A stretch of 64,000 bases of DNA from Neobacillus sp. SuZ13 (GCF_030123365.1 NZ_CP126107.1:3867501-3931500), one strand, 5' to 3'. Positions 26,457 through 35,429 are shown, counted from the stretch's first letter. The notes: generated by a model from the letters alone, not told the origin. Numbers and translations are program-made.

Positions 26457-29033
26457 TTAATATTCATCACCATATCGATATCTTCTGTTTTTTGCTGCAA
26501 AGCATGCCTCACAGGTTGGAAATGAATGATCCCAGGGCAGTTTCTTGCCACAGTTTTTGCATTTTTTTACGAACTTTTTAATATCTGTTTTCAGGCGGTC
26601 TTGTACTTTATCACTGACCTCTTCTCTCAGTCTTTCCCAATAGATGGCAGTAGTTCGCTCTCCTAATCGATATAAAAATAAGAGATGGAGACCAATTGCT
26701 TTGTAACTTAATTCTAATTCTTCTAAGCTGCGTTCCTTCACAATCGGTTCAGGGAGTTCACGTCCCTGGATAATTGCATACATGGTATCTTCCCATTGTC
26801 TGGTTAATATGGGCTCGTTTTTTGAAAAAGGCAGATGTAAAAAGCCATAAAGGTCCAATAAAGAGAGTCTTGCTTCAATTTCCGTCCCTGCAATCATTTG
26901 ATAAAGCGACTTTTCCTCTGCTAGTGATGCCTTCTTCGTCCCTTTAGGACTTTCAAATTTCCCCCATAGTTCAAAAAAGGTACCTAAATCATGATAATAA
27001 CGTTGAAAGCGTTCAAAAACAGAATTGGTTGGTGCAATCGCAAAGGTATGAACAGGTTCATCTTCCCGCAAAAGCAAGTTCCGCATTTTTCGGATATCAC
27101 TCGTAAAAGCCACTTTGCCAATATTGTAAATGCCCTTTCGCCCAGCGCGACCCGCAATTTGCTTCACTTCTTGTGAGGTCAGCAAACGACGGCGTGTTCC
27201 ATCAAACTTATCATTTTCTAAAAAAACAATTCGGCGGATCGGCAGGTTTAATCCCATTCCAATCGCATCTGTGGCCACAATGACTTTTGTTTTTCCCTTA
27301 TTAAATTGCTCAATCTGCTTTTTCCTTGTTTCTGGAGGCATACTTCCGTAGATCATACTGACGGTATGTCCGTCATTTTGCAGACGTGAGGCCGTTTCCA
27401 GCACGCGCCGACGTGAAAAACAAATCAACGCATCTCCTTTTTTTACGTGTTTAATATGAAATTCTTTCGTTTCTACTTCGAGTGGGGTATCGCGTGTGTA
27501 TTCATGTATCTCAATATTGGATTCACCCAAAAGCTGCAACAGCATCGTTTTTGAATTCCGACTTCCAATGATATGTACCTCTTCTGCATTGGCTTTCGTA
27601 ATTGCCTTATACCAGGAAAAACCACGGTCTTTGTCGGTAATCATTTGCGCTTCATCAATTACGACTACTTCATAGAACTCTTTTTCATAAAACATTTCCA
27701 CAGTGCAGGACGTATGATTGGCCCCAAGCGTCATTTTTTCTTCTTCCCCCGTTTTTAATGAACACGGCGTCCCCTCAGCGTTTAACTTATCATAAACCTC
27801 AAGGGCCAAAAGTCGAAGCGGAGCTAAATACAAGCCGCTATAGGCTTCTTTCATCCTTTCAAGCGCATGATGTGTTTTCCCTGTATTAGTCTCACCGATA
27901 TGAAGGACATAGCGGATCTGCCGCTGGAGCGAAGGGTCGTATTCGGTTGCAAATATGTCCCTCATCATCCGCTCTTCTTCTTCTCTTTTTCGCTTTAGTT
28001 CTTCTTCAGCTTCCTTTTGTTTCCGCTCGCGCTCTTGGAGGTCTTTTTCAAAAATTTCCTTATGTACCTTTTCATCAAAAGGAATTTCAGCCAAGCTGAT
28101 TAAATCAGCTAGGTATTCAGCTTGAATATCCTCAATAAAATATCCCTCTATATCATAAAGCACCTGTGCAATACTTCCTTTTACAAAGGAAGCCGATAGT
28201 TCTTCATGAAAGGTTTTAAAGAAATCGCTCTTCAGTTGATCTGGCAACTGCTCTAAAATTTTTTCCGGAATAAGGTCGGACAGATAATCACCAATTAAGC
28301 TTTCATAAACGAAGAAATAGGTTTGATATTCATATAAACTTCTGCCCCAATTCATCGTTTTATGGATATCACCTGTCAGTTCTTCAAAAAAGCTGGCAAC
28401 CGTGGTGTAGGCTGAGGGATTAAAATGACCTTCATCAATTAATTTTTCTTCTAACGCAAAAGTATCGACAGATTGGAATTTCACATTATTTTTTAAATCC
28501 GCCACTAATTGTTTTGCCACGAAGTAACGTAACGATAAATAGAACCATTCATATTGTTCTTCCAAAAACACAACAGCGTTATCCTCAATTTCACTTCTAA
28601 TCAATTGCTTCTGTTCATCCAGTTGTTTTTGTTCTTCTCGCTTGAAAAAAGAGGTTTTCGCATCCTGGTATTGTTTCTGCCACAAGTCTGGTTTTCCTGA
28701 AAATGTTTCCTTCATCCATCCCATCGCATCAAATGGTTGATACATGCGCATTTCATCTCTAAACAATTTGTTGATCAATTTACGATCGATTCCCTGTACC
28801 TCAAAGCCTTTTTCACTTAATAATTGCTTTTTTTCATTCCGTGGGACATCATTCGTCGACTTATTCAACCAAACATTGATCCAAATTTGTTCGACATAAT
28901 CCTTGCGGTCCACTAGGTATTGTTCAAAGGATGGCAGTGTTTCCTTCGTTTCGAAATAATGGTTAATATCTTCATATATTTTCATTTTTGTATGTTCAAT
29001 CGCTTGAGGGTAAATTATCGTTAATTTGTTCAT
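26457..29033 (-). CDS. SUV3-like ATP-dependent RNA helicase with C-terminal zinc finger
   Basis: 858 aa from the ATG at 29033 (GGAGGG upstream). Residues 1-340 are a helical, Glu/Lys-rich N-terminal domain, followed by a charged coiled coil (ERKQKEAEEELKRKREEEER). The helicase core has motif I IGETNTGKTHHAL, LYLAPLRLLALEVYDKL, motif II VVVIDEAQMI, SMIYGSMPPETRKKQ, motif V VIVATDAIGMGLNLPIRRIV and motif VI QIAGRAGRKG. This order and wording is that of mitochondrial SUV3. A C-terminal C-x2-C...C-x2-C module (CKNCGKK, CEACFA) likely binds zinc. SUV3 unwinds RNA for a degradosome; the bacterial role is unclear. It sits 115 bp upstream of hen1 but has its own terminator. Confidence 0.85.
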   Translation of the reverse strand: MNKLTIIYPQAIEHTKMKIYEDINHYFETKETLPSFEQYLVDRKDYVEQIWINVWLNKSTNDVPRNEKKQLLSEKGFEVQGIDRKLINKLFRDEMRMYQPFDAMGWMKETFSGKPDLWQKQYQDAKTSFFKREEQKQLDEQKQLIRSEIEDNAVVFLEEQYEWFYLSLRYFVAKQLVADLKNNVKFQSVDTFALEEKLIDEGHFNPSAYTTVASFFEELTGDIHKTMNWGRSLYEYQTYFFVYESLIGDYLSDLIPEKILEQLPDQLKSDFFKTFHEELSASFVKGSIAQVLYDIEGYFIEDIQAEYLADLISLAEIPFDEKVHKEIFEKDLQERERKQKEAEEELKRKREEEERMMRDIFATEYDPSLQRQIRYVLHIGETNTGKTHHALERMKEAYSGLYLAPLRLLALEVYDKLNAEGTPCSLKTGEEEKMTLGANHTSCTVEMFYEKEFYEVVVIDEAQMITDKDRGFSWYKAITKANAEEVHIIGSRNSKTMLLQLLGESNIEIHEYTRDTPLEVETKEFHIKHVKKGDALICFSRRRVLETASRLQNDGHTVSMIYGSMPPETRKKQIEQFNKGKTKVIVATDAIGMGLNLPIRRIVFLENDKFDGTRRRLLTSQEVKQIAGRAGRKGIYNIGKVAFTSDIRKMRNLLLREDEPVHTFAIAPTNSVFERFQRYYHDLGTFFELWGKFESPKGTKKASLAEEKSLYQMIAGTEIEARLSLLDLYGFLHLPFSKNEPILTRQWEDTMYAIIQGRELPEPIVKERSLEELELSYKAIGLHLLFLYRLGERTTAIYWERLREEVSDKVQDRLKTDIKKFVKKCKNCGKKLPWDHSFPTCEACFAAKNRRYRYGDEY

Positions 29034-29110
29034 CAAATTCCCTCCTTTTCTATAAAATGGTGGTTTAGTCTATAATAACATAAAAATAAAAACCGAACGA
29101 ATATTCGGTT

Positions 29111-29302
29111 TTATAACTGATGGTTATTGCAATATTGATCAACCAAGTCTTCGATTTGATCTAGCTCAGGAAACTTTCCTGAAAACTGAAATTTAATTTC
29201 CTCAATAAAGTTTTCTTGATGGTATACATGGATAGCACCATTCTGTTGAATGACACTAAATTCTGGTACAAATCGATACCCGCTGCGTTCAATTGCCCCC
29301 AT
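29111..29302 (-). CDS. Small conserved protein (probable DUF5370/YbxH type)
   Basis: 63 aa starting MGAIERSGYRFVPEFSVIQQ with AAAGGGGAAT upstream. Size and sequence resemble what I recall of the small Bacillus YbxH family. Predicted as a soluble beta-rich protein. A perfect 14-bp palindrome (ATCCCATATGGGAT, 29357-29370) 55 bp upstream could be an operator or part of its promoter region. Function unknown. Confidence 0.6.
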   Translation of the reverse strand: MGAIERSGYRFVPEFSVIQQNGAIHVYHQENFIEEIKFQFSGKFPELDQIEDLVDQYCNNHQL

Positions 29303-29393
29303 TGCTGTGATTCCCCTTTTTGTTTTTTTATAGTATAAGCAGAAAATAGCTTGCTAATCCCATATGGGATCGTAATACCATTGGGAAAATAAA

Positions 29394-29430
29394 AAGGATG
29401 GTGCACTTTATTTTGCACACATCCTTTTTC
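29394..29430 (-). terminator. Terminator of the ccpN-ppsR-ppdK operon
   Basis: AAGGATG-GTGCA and TGCAC-ACATCCTT pair, with T-runs on both sides, so it can work in both directions; it follows the ppdK stop on the minus strand. Confidence 0.7.
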
Positions 29431-29435
29431 TTTCT

Positions 29436-32105
29436 TTATGCAGTTGTATAAACTTCTGCTTTATTTATTTCATGGCGAATTGTTGCCTGAGCTGCCGCTA
29501 ATCGTGCAAGTGGTACACGGTATGGCGAACAGCTGACATAATCCAAGCCTGTTTTATAACAAAATTCAATCGAGGTCTTTTCACCGCCATGCTCACCGCA
29601 AATTCCTGTTTTTAAGGAAGGCTTTGTTCCACGGCCTAACTTAACGCCTGTTTCCACGAGCTTTCCTACACCATCTTGGTCAAGAACTGCAAATGGATTT
29701 TCTGGCAGTACTTTATTTTCGATATAAGCTTGCAAGAACTTTCCTTCGGCATCATCACGGCTGTAGCCGAATGTAGTTTGAGTTAAATCATTAGTACCAA
29801 AGGAGAAGAAATCCGCTTCCTCGGCAATCTTATCGGCAGTCAAAGCAGCACGAGGAATTTCAATCATGGTTCCAATTGTGTAACTGAAGTTCTTTCCTGT
29901 TTCTTCTTGAACAAGTAATGCCGCATCAATTACCAATTTACGCATATCCTTTAACTCATTCACATGACCAACCAAAGGAATCATAATTTCCGGCTGTACT
30001 TCAATACCTTTGTCTGCGAGGGTTGCCGCTGCATAGAAAATGGCTTTCGCTTGCATTTCGTAAATCTCTGGATAAATCATTCCAAGACGGCAGCCACGGT
30101 GCCCTAGCATTGGGTTAAACTCATCTAATTGTCTAACTTTTTTAAGTAACTGCTCTTTTGATTTTAATTCTGGTGATTGAGGATCTAAGATTTGAAGTTT
30201 CGTCACTTCCACTAACAAATCTTCTTTATTTGGTAAAAATTCATGCAACGGCGGATCAAGTAACCGAATAGTGACAGGTAATCCTTTCATTTCTTCAAAG
30301 ATTCCTTCAAAATCTCCTTGCTGCATTGGTAAAAGATGATTCAATGCTTCCATTCTTTCATTATAATTTTCAGCAAGAATCATTTTTTGAACAATTGGTA
30401 TCCGTTTCAAGTCCATAAACATATGTTCCGTACGGCATAAACCAATTCCCCCTGCTCCGAATTCGAATGCCTTTCTGGCATCTTCAGGATTATCTGCGTT
30501 GGCACGGACCCCTAGTTTACGTTCTTGGTCTGCCCATGCTAGCAACAACTGAAATTCATCCGATAGTTCTGGGTCAATCATTGGAATTTCTCCCAGCATA
30601 ACTTCACCCGTGGAGCCGTCAATCGTAATGATATCTCCATAACTAACGACTTGTTCACCCACTGTAAACTGTTTAGCCTTTAAGTCAATCTTTAGGGCTT
30701 CGCAACCGCAAATACATGCTTTCCCCATTCCGCGCGCAACAACGGCAGCGTGGCTCGTCATTCCTCCTCGGCTTGTCAAAATCGCTTGGGATGCAACGAT
30801 CCCGTGGATATCATCAGGTGTTGTTTCCGGACGAACAAGGATTACTTTTTTACCATCAATGCTTAATTGCTCGGCTTCATCGGCATCAAAAACAACTTGA
30901 CCTGTTGCTGCTCCTGGTGAAGCCGGCAATCCTTTAGCTACCACTGTTTTCTGAAATTTATCGTCAATCCGTCGATGCAGGAGTTGATTAAGTTGGTCAG
31001 GGTCGACACGAAGCAAGGCGGTCTTTTTATCGATGATTCCTTCCTCTACCATTTCCACCGCAATGCGGATAGCCGCTTGTGCGGTCCTTTTGCCGTGACG
31101 AGTTTGTAAGATAAAAAGCTTGCCGCGTTCAACCGTGAACTCGATGTCCTGCATTTCTTCATAATGGGACTCGAGTTTCTTACAAGTTTCAGTGAATTGC
31201 TTATATACTCCGGGCATCTCGTCTTTTAATGTGGCGATCGGCTGTGGAGTACGAATCCCAGCAACCACATCTTCTCCCTGGGCGTTAATTAAGTATTCAC
31301 CGTAAAGGACATGCTCACCAGTCGAAGGGTTTCTTGTAAAGGCCACACCCGTGCCAGAATCATTACCCATGTTTCCGAACACCATACTCTGAATATTTAC
31401 GGCCGTTCCTAAATGGTCAGCAATTTTATTCAAACGGCGGTAGACAATCGCCCGCTGATTGTTCCAAGAATTAAAAACAGCATGAATGGCAAGGAATAAT
31501 TGCTCTTTAGGATCCTGCGGGAAACTCTTTCTAGTATGTTTTTTGACGATTTCTTTATAGCCAATAATGACTTCTTTCCAGTCTTCAGCACTCATTTCCG
31601 GGTCAGAAGAATAGCCTTTTTCTTCACGAATTTCTTCTAATAATTGTTCGAAAAAGTAGGTATCAATATTAAGGACGACATTACTAAACATTTGAATAAA
31701 GCGGCGGTAAGAATCATAGGCAAAACGCGGATTATTCGTTAATTTTGCCATTCCTACCACGGTTTCATCATTCATGCCTAGGTTCAAAATGGTATCCATC
31801 ATACCAGGCATGGAGAAAACAGAACCAGATCGTACAGAAACTAGTAAAGGATTCTCCGGATCGCCGAGCTTTTTCCCCATTTTCTCCTCAAGACGAGCGA
31901 GGGCTTCTAACGTTTGGACTTCAACAATGGTAGGAATCGTTTTGCTAGCTTCATAGAATGCATTACATGCCTGTGTAGAGATCGTAAAACCATAAGGCAC
32001 CGGCAGTCCTATTCGCGTCATTTCCGCTAGGTTCGCACCTTTCCCCCCGAGCAAACCTTTCATATTGCCATTTCCTTCATGAAATAAATAAACGAATTTC
32101 TCCAT
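29436..32105 (-). CDS. ppdK: Pyruvate, phosphate dikinase
   Basis: 889 aa, standard PPDK length. N-terminal ATP-grasp nucleotide domain begins with GGKGANLAEMTRIGLPVPYG; the central phosphohistidine domain has GGMTSHAAVVARGMGKACIC; the C-terminal barrel has GLCRTEHMFM and GTNDLTQTTFGYSRDD. It interconverts pyruvate + ATP + Pi and PEP + AMP + PPi. It lies 1 bp after ppsR, which encodes its regulatory kinase/phosphorylase, and behind ccpN. Thr near the catalytic His (TSHAA) is the expected target of that regulator. Confidence 0.97.
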   Translation of the reverse strand: MEKFVYLFHEGNGNMKGLLGGKGANLAEMTRIGLPVPYGFTISTQACNAFYEASKTIPTIVEVQTLEALARLEEKMGKKLGDPENPLLVSVRSGSVFSMPGMMDTILNLGMNDETVVGMAKLTNNPRFAYDSYRRFIQMFSNVVLNIDTYFFEQLLEEIREEKGYSSDPEMSAEDWKEVIIGYKEIVKKHTRKSFPQDPKEQLFLAIHAVFNSWNNQRAIVYRRLNKIADHLGTAVNIQSMVFGNMGNDSGTGVAFTRNPSTGEHVLYGEYLINAQGEDVVAGIRTPQPIATLKDEMPGVYKQFTETCKKLESHYEEMQDIEFTVERGKLFILQTRHGKRTAQAAIRIAVEMVEEGIIDKKTALLRVDPDQLNQLLHRRIDDKFQKTVVAKGLPASPGAATGQVVFDADEAEQLSIDGKKVILVRPETTPDDIHGIVASQAILTSRGGMTSHAAVVARGMGKACICGCEALKIDLKAKQFTVGEQVVSYGDIITIDGSTGEVMLGEIPMIDPELSDEFQLLLAWADQERKLGVRANADNPEDARKAFEFGAGGIGLCRTEHMFMDLKRIPIVQKMILAENYNERMEALNHLLPMQQGDFEGIFEEMKGLPVTIRLLDPPLHEFLPNKEDLLVEVTKLQILDPQSPELKSKEQLLKKVRQLDEFNPMLGHRGCRLGMIYPEIYEMQAKAIFYAAATLADKGIEVQPEIMIPLVGHVNELKDMRKLVIDAALLVQEETGKNFSYTIGTMIEIPRAALTADKIAEEADFFSFGTNDLTQTTFGYSRDDAEGKFLQAYIENKVLPENPFAVLDQDGVGKLVETGVKLGRGTKPSLKTGICGEHGGEKTSIEFCYKTGLDYVSCSPYRVPLARLAAAQATIRHEINKAEVYTTA

Positions 32106-32106
32106 A

Positions 32107-32922
32107 TTATAAACCCCTCTCCTTTTTTAACACGTCTAAGATTAAACCTGCTGTTTCTTCTACGGCTTTATTTGAGACATCAATGACTGGACAGCCCACG
32201 CGTTTCATCACTTTTTCAGCGTGATCTAGTTCATCAAGGATACGCTTAAAGCTAGCGTAATTCGCTTGTGAGGCTAACCCCATTGCTTTTAAACGTTCTT
32301 TGCGAATTTCATTCAACTTATCTGGTGAAATAATTAATCCAATACAATTTTTGCGCGGTATTTTGAACAATTCATCTGGCGGCGCCACCTCTGGCACCAG
32401 CGGAACATTAGCCACTTTAAAACGTTTATGTGCTAAGTACATAGACAAAGGAGTTTTCGATGTTCGGGACACACCGATTAGAACAATATCAGCCTTTGAA
32501 ATTCCTCTTGGGTCACGGCCATCATCATATTTGACGGCAAATTCGATGGCTTCAATTTTCCGGAAATATTCCTCATCCAATTTTCTCATTAAACCTGGAC
32601 GATGGTGCGGCTGTTTATGAAAGCTCGTTTCAAAGGCATTCATTAATGGACTTAATAGATCGACTGCCAAAATTCCTTCTTCTTCTGCACGGCGATCCAA
32701 ATAATTTTTTAATGCCGGTACAACGATTGTATAGGCTATAATGGCAGGCCCTTTTTTCGCCAATAAAATCATATCCTCAATATCTTCAAAGTCATCTACA
32801 TAGGAATTACGACGAATTTCAACCTGACCGCCATTAAACTGTGTTGCCACTGCTTTGACAACAAACTCAGCTGTTTCTCCTACTGAGTCGGATACAACAT
32901 AGACCACTTCTTTCTGTACCAA
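32107..32922 (-). CDS. ppsR: PPDK regulatory protein (kinase/phosphorylase)
   Basis: 271 aa, DUF299 family. Starts with VYVVSDSVGETAEFVVKA and contains the nucleotide-binding loop IGVSRTSKTPLSMYLA, then LVPEVAPPDELF. These proteins switch PPDK off and on by ADP-dependent phosphorylation and Pi-dependent dephosphorylation of a Thr beside the catalytic His. Located directly before ppdK, and 22 bp after ccpN. B. subtilis YqfL, next to ccpN in a genome without ppdK, is the counterpart. Confidence 0.95.
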   Translation of the reverse strand: MVQKEVVYVVSDSVGETAEFVVKAVATQFNGGQVEIRRNSYVDDFEDIEDMILLAKKGPAIIAYTIVVPALKNYLDRRAEEEGILAVDLLSPLMNAFETSFHKQPHHRPGLMRKLDEEYFRKIEAIEFAVKYDDGRDPRGISKADIVLIGVSRTSKTPLSMYLAHKRFKVANVPLVPEVAPPDELFKIPRKNCIGLIISPDKLNEIRKERLKAMGLASQANYASFKRILDELDHAEKVMKRVGCPVIDVSNKAVEETAGLILDVLKKERGL

Positions 32923-32944
32923 AAGACAGCCACTCTCCTTCGTT

Positions 32945-33580
32945 TCATTTATTTTCCATGATTTCTAAATATGCTCGTGTAATCGTCGTTTTAGTGATGC
33001 GGCCAAGAAGCAAATATGTATTTTTTTGGCCATCTACTTCTTTTACAACTGGTAAGGAGTCAATGTGATTATGAATCATCTTTTTGGCTGCCTCGAGCAA
33101 GGTTTCTTCGGGATGTATTGTCATAATATTTGGCATTCTCGTCATGATCACACTAACAGGCAATTCATGGAGATTTTGATTTCCTAGTGATGCTCTGAGC
33201 AAATCCTTTCGAGATACGACCCCAGCTAAATGGCCTTTAGAATCAACAATATAGAGTGTTCCAACATCCTCTAAGAATAGTTGAACAATTGCATCATAGA
33301 CGGAAGTAGATTTTTCAACCACGATCGGAAGGGCCTTATAATCCTTTACCTTTTGATGGATGAATTTCTTCGCTTGCTGCTTTGCTTCATAGCTTTCATT
33401 AAAAAAATAACCCACCCGAGGCCTTGCTTCTAAGTTTCCAGACATCGTTAATATAGCGAGGTCGGGTCTTAATGCAGCTCTTGTTAATGAAAGTTTCTCT
33501 GCGATGTCTTTCCCTGTAATAGGTCCATTTTGTTTAACAATCTCGAGGATTTCATCCTGGCGTTTAGATAATTTAATCAT
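32945..33580 (-). CDS. ccpN: Transcriptional repressor CcpN
   Basis: 211 aa from the ATG at 33580 (AAGGGGGTGG upstream), the same length as B. subtilis CcpN. N-terminal winged helix (KRQDEILEIVKQNGPITGKD) with the family-specific LTRAALRPDLAILTMSG, then two CBS domains (VGTLYIVDSKGHLAGVVSRK; IDSLPVVKEVDGQ). CcpN represses gluconeogenic genes gapB and pckA and the sRNA SR1 in glycolytic conditions; its CBS pair senses adenine nucleotides. First gene of the operon with ppsR and ppdK. Confidence 0.95.
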   Translation of the reverse strand: MIKLSKRQDEILEIVKQNGPITGKDIAEKLSLTRAALRPDLAILTMSGNLEARPRVGYFFNESYEAKQQAKKFIHQKVKDYKALPIVVEKSTSVYDAIVQLFLEDVGTLYIVDSKGHLAGVVSRKDLLRASLGNQNLHELPVSVIMTRMPNIMTIHPEETLLEAAKKMIHNHIDSLPVVKEVDGQKNTYLLLGRITKTTITRAYLEIMENK

Positions 33581-33604
33581 TACCACCCCCTTAATCACAT
33601 TAAA

Positions 33605-33615
33605 TATGTTATATT
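33605..33615 (+). promoter_or_regulatory. CcpN operator candidate 1 (upstream of ccpN)
   Basis: TATGTTATATT fits all 11 positions of TRTGHYATAYW. It lies just downstream of the -10 element, over the expected start of transcription. Confidence 0.5.
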
Positions 33616-33625
33616 CATTAGGTTT

Positions 33626-33654
33626 ATTATAAATGTGTTATACTTATTTGTATA
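33626..33654 (-). promoter_or_regulatory. Probable promoter of ccpN-ppsR-ppdK
   Basis: Minus-strand TATACA (33649-33654) and TATAAT (33626-33631) are 17 nt apart; the -10 is consensus, the -35 is weak. Candidate CcpN sites overlap and flank it. Confidence 0.5.
33634..33644 (+). promoter_or_regulatory. CcpN operator candidate 2
   Basis: TGTGTTATACT fits all 11 positions of TRTGHYATAYW and lies in the spacer between -35 and -10. A third, 10-of-11 match (TGTAATATACT, minus strand, 33656-33666) is just upstream of the -35. Confidence 0.5.
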
Positions 33655-33729
33655 TAGTATATTACATTAGGACGAAAATCGAAACAATAAGTTTTATTTT
33701 TTTTGACAAAATAACAAAGTTTTATTTTT

Positions 33730-33762
33730 CAAAAAAAAATCTCGCCACATTCGACGAGATTC
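33730..33762 (-). terminator. Terminator of the Fpg-like gene
   Basis: AATCTCG (33738-33744) pairs with CGAGATT (33755-33761); the minus strand continues with nine T. Confidence 0.8.
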
Positions 33763-33768
33763 TGTAAA

Positions 33769-34578
33769 CTATGTCTGACAATTAGGACAATAAAAGGTTT
33801 TCCTTGAGGATATTGTTTCCATTATGATGATTGCCCCGCATCTATTACATTCTTCACCTTCACGATCATACACCTCACACAAATTATTAAACCCGCCTGT
33901 TAATTTATCATTCTTAAAAAGTGGATTATCCATGTAACCGCCATGTTGGATGCCTTTTTGGAGGATTGTTCTGATCGAATGATACAGTTTCTCTCGCTCA
34001 AAATCGCTCATATCATCAATGTCCTTTGTAGGAATTATACCGGCATCGTAGCAGATTTCAGCGGAATAACAATTTCCGATTCCTACAATAAACTCTTGAT
34101 CAATCATTGTAGTTTTTAATCTGCCATGCTTTTGACCAATCCTTTTAAAAAAATTATTTAATGAAAATTCAGTGGATAACGGTTCTGGACCTAAATGTGC
34201 TAGGTGCTGCTCTGCTTCTGTTTGATTATAGAGATGCAAATATCCGAGGCGGAGGCCAATAAAGTATAGGTGATGTTCACCAAATGATAAACGTACCTGA
34301 ACTGTCCGATTTGGCTTATCTGCTTCTGTCCCATAGAACATCCAGCCGCCAAGCATTAAATGGAGTAAAAGAATTTGACCATTTTGCAGTTGAAAGAGTA
34401 AATGCTTTCCGCGACGATTGATTGAAATAATTTTTTGATGGTGACACGTTTTAATAAACAGGTCGGGATTTAAATTGATTGATTTTTCCCGATTTATTTG
34501 TATTTCTGTTATCGTTTGACCTGCAATTTTTTGTTTTAATAGGATTTTATAGTTTTCCATCTCAGGAAGCTCTGGCAT
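33769..34578 (-). CDS. Formamidopyrimidine-DNA glycosylase family (Fpg/Nei)
   Basis: 269 aa from the ATG at 34578 (GGAAGGAG at 8 nt). Catalytic N-terminal Pro after Met and Glu are present (MPELPEM). The H2TH region includes GIGNCYSAEICYDAGIIPT, and the C-terminal zinc finger has C-x2-C pairs (CNRCG and CPNC). It removes oxidised bases from DNA. The sequence departs from standard MutM (RRGKHLLFQL, NLCEVYDREGEECNRCG), so this may be a second, Nei-like paralog. Confidence 0.85.
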   Translation of the reverse strand: MPELPEMENYKILLKQKIAGQTITEIQINREKSINLNPDLFIKTCHHQKIISINRRGKHLLFQLQNGQILLLHLMLGGWMFYGTEADKPNRTVQVRLSFGEHHLYFIGLRLGYLHLYNQTEAEQHLAHLGPEPLSTEFSLNNFFKRIGQKHGRLKTTMIDQEFIVGIGNCYSAEICYDAGIIPTKDIDDMSDFEREKLYHSIRTILQKGIQHGGYMDNPLFKNDKLTGGFNNLCEVYDREGEECNRCGAIIIMETISSRKTFYCPNCQT

Positions 34579-34675
34579 CAAATGACTCCTTCCATATTAA
34601 GCATGTGTTTAATACAATTCCCCATTAAGCAAAAAAGAAGCCTATTAGTGATAAAGAAAATCCTGACCTATTAAG

Positions 34676-34705
34676 AAAAAAAAGAGCAACCCCGCGGGTT
34701 GCTCT
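34676..34705 (-). terminator. Terminator of the FbpB-like gene
   Basis: AGAGCAACCC and GGGTTGCTCT form a 10-bp stem with a 3-nt loop and an adjoining T-run on the minus strand. Confidence 0.85.
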
Positions 34706-34717
34706 ACTAATTAGTAT

Positions 34718-34852
34718 TCATGCATAATTCAACTTTTTTGAATGTTTATCATCAATTTTCGTCTCAATTCTTTCCATTGCTTTAAAATCACTTTCTATTT
34801 CCTGTTTATTATCCTTTACCAATTCCTTAAAGCTAAGTTTACGTTTTCTCAT
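34718..34852 (-). CDS. FbpB-family small basic protein
   Basis: 44 aa, MRKRKLSFKELVKDNKQEIE at the start and KIDDKHSKKLNYA at the end, with GGAGGAAGG upstream of the ATG. The MRKR-SF-ELV-ENK pattern is that of the Fur-regulated basic proteins of Bacillus, which assist the sRNA FsrA in the iron-sparing response. I see no clear Fur box upstream, so iron control is inferred from the family only. Confidence 0.7.
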   Translation of the reverse strand: MRKRKLSFKELVKDNKQEIESDFKAMERIETKIDDKHSKKLNYA

Positions 34853-34973
34853 TCCTTCCTCCACCTTTCTTTGTTTCTATTATACCCAAGCTATAAACAT
34901 CAGAATCATCATAAATATTACAATTATTTGAACATTTATAACTTTTTAATTATTTTTATTATGATAAAAACAA

Positions 34974-35006
34974 AAAAGGCCAATGCTTTGATTGTACAAA
35001 GCATTG
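34974..35006 (-). terminator. Terminator of the rrn-tRNA operon
   Basis: CAATGCTTTG and CAAAGCATTG (34981-35006) form a 10-bp stem followed by a T-run on the minus strand, 13 nt after the last tRNA. Confidence 0.85.
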
Positions 35007-35018
35007 ACCTTTAATTGA

Positions 35019-35100
35019 TACCGGTGATCGGGGTCGAACCGATACTCCTCACGGAACACGATTTTGAGTCGTGCGCGTCTGCCAATTCCGCCACACCGGC
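35019..35100 (-). tRNA. tRNA-Leu (CAA)
   Basis: Class II tRNA with a variable arm; anticodon loop CTCAAAA. 3' CCA is not encoded. Last gene of the operon. Confidence 0.92.
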
Positions 35101-35153
35101 ATAATAAAAAATCCATAGATTATGCTATGAAATATTAGTTAAGCATTATTAAA

Positions 35154-35224
35154 CAGGGGCAGTAGGAATCGAACCCACACTGAAGGTTTTGGAGACCTTA
35201 GTTCTACCTTTAAACTATGCCCCT
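35154..35224 (-). tRNA. tRNA-Trp (CCA)
   Basis: Starts AGGGGCATAG; anticodon loop CTCCAAA. 3' CCA is not encoded; discriminator base G. Confidence 0.92.
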
Positions 35225-35227
35225 AAA

Positions 35228-35312
35228 TGGTGGAGGGGGACGGATTCGAACCGCCGAACCCGGAGGGAGCGGATTTACAGTCCGCCGCGTTTAGCCACTT
35301 CGCTACCCCTCC
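35228..35312 (-). tRNA. tRNA-Tyr (GTA)
   Basis: Class II, anticodon loop CTGTAAA, 3' CCA encoded. Confidence 0.93.
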
Positions 35313-35336
35313 ACATATAAAAACAAATAATAAAAC

Positions 35337-35429
35337 TGGAGGAGGAAGAGGGATTCGAACCCCCGCGCGGTGTTACCCGCCTGTCGGTTTTCAAGACCGA
35401 TCCCTTCAGCCAAACTTGGGTATTCCTCC
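35337..35429 (-). tRNA. tRNA-Ser (TGA)
   Basis: Class II, starts GGAGGAATACCC, anticodon loop CTTGAAA, 3' CCA encoded. The discriminator reads T where G is usual for Ser. Confidence 0.92.

Noticed and set aside
29161..29418. 85-aa open frame
   Set aside because: Shadow of the 63-aa gene in another frame; no usable RBS.
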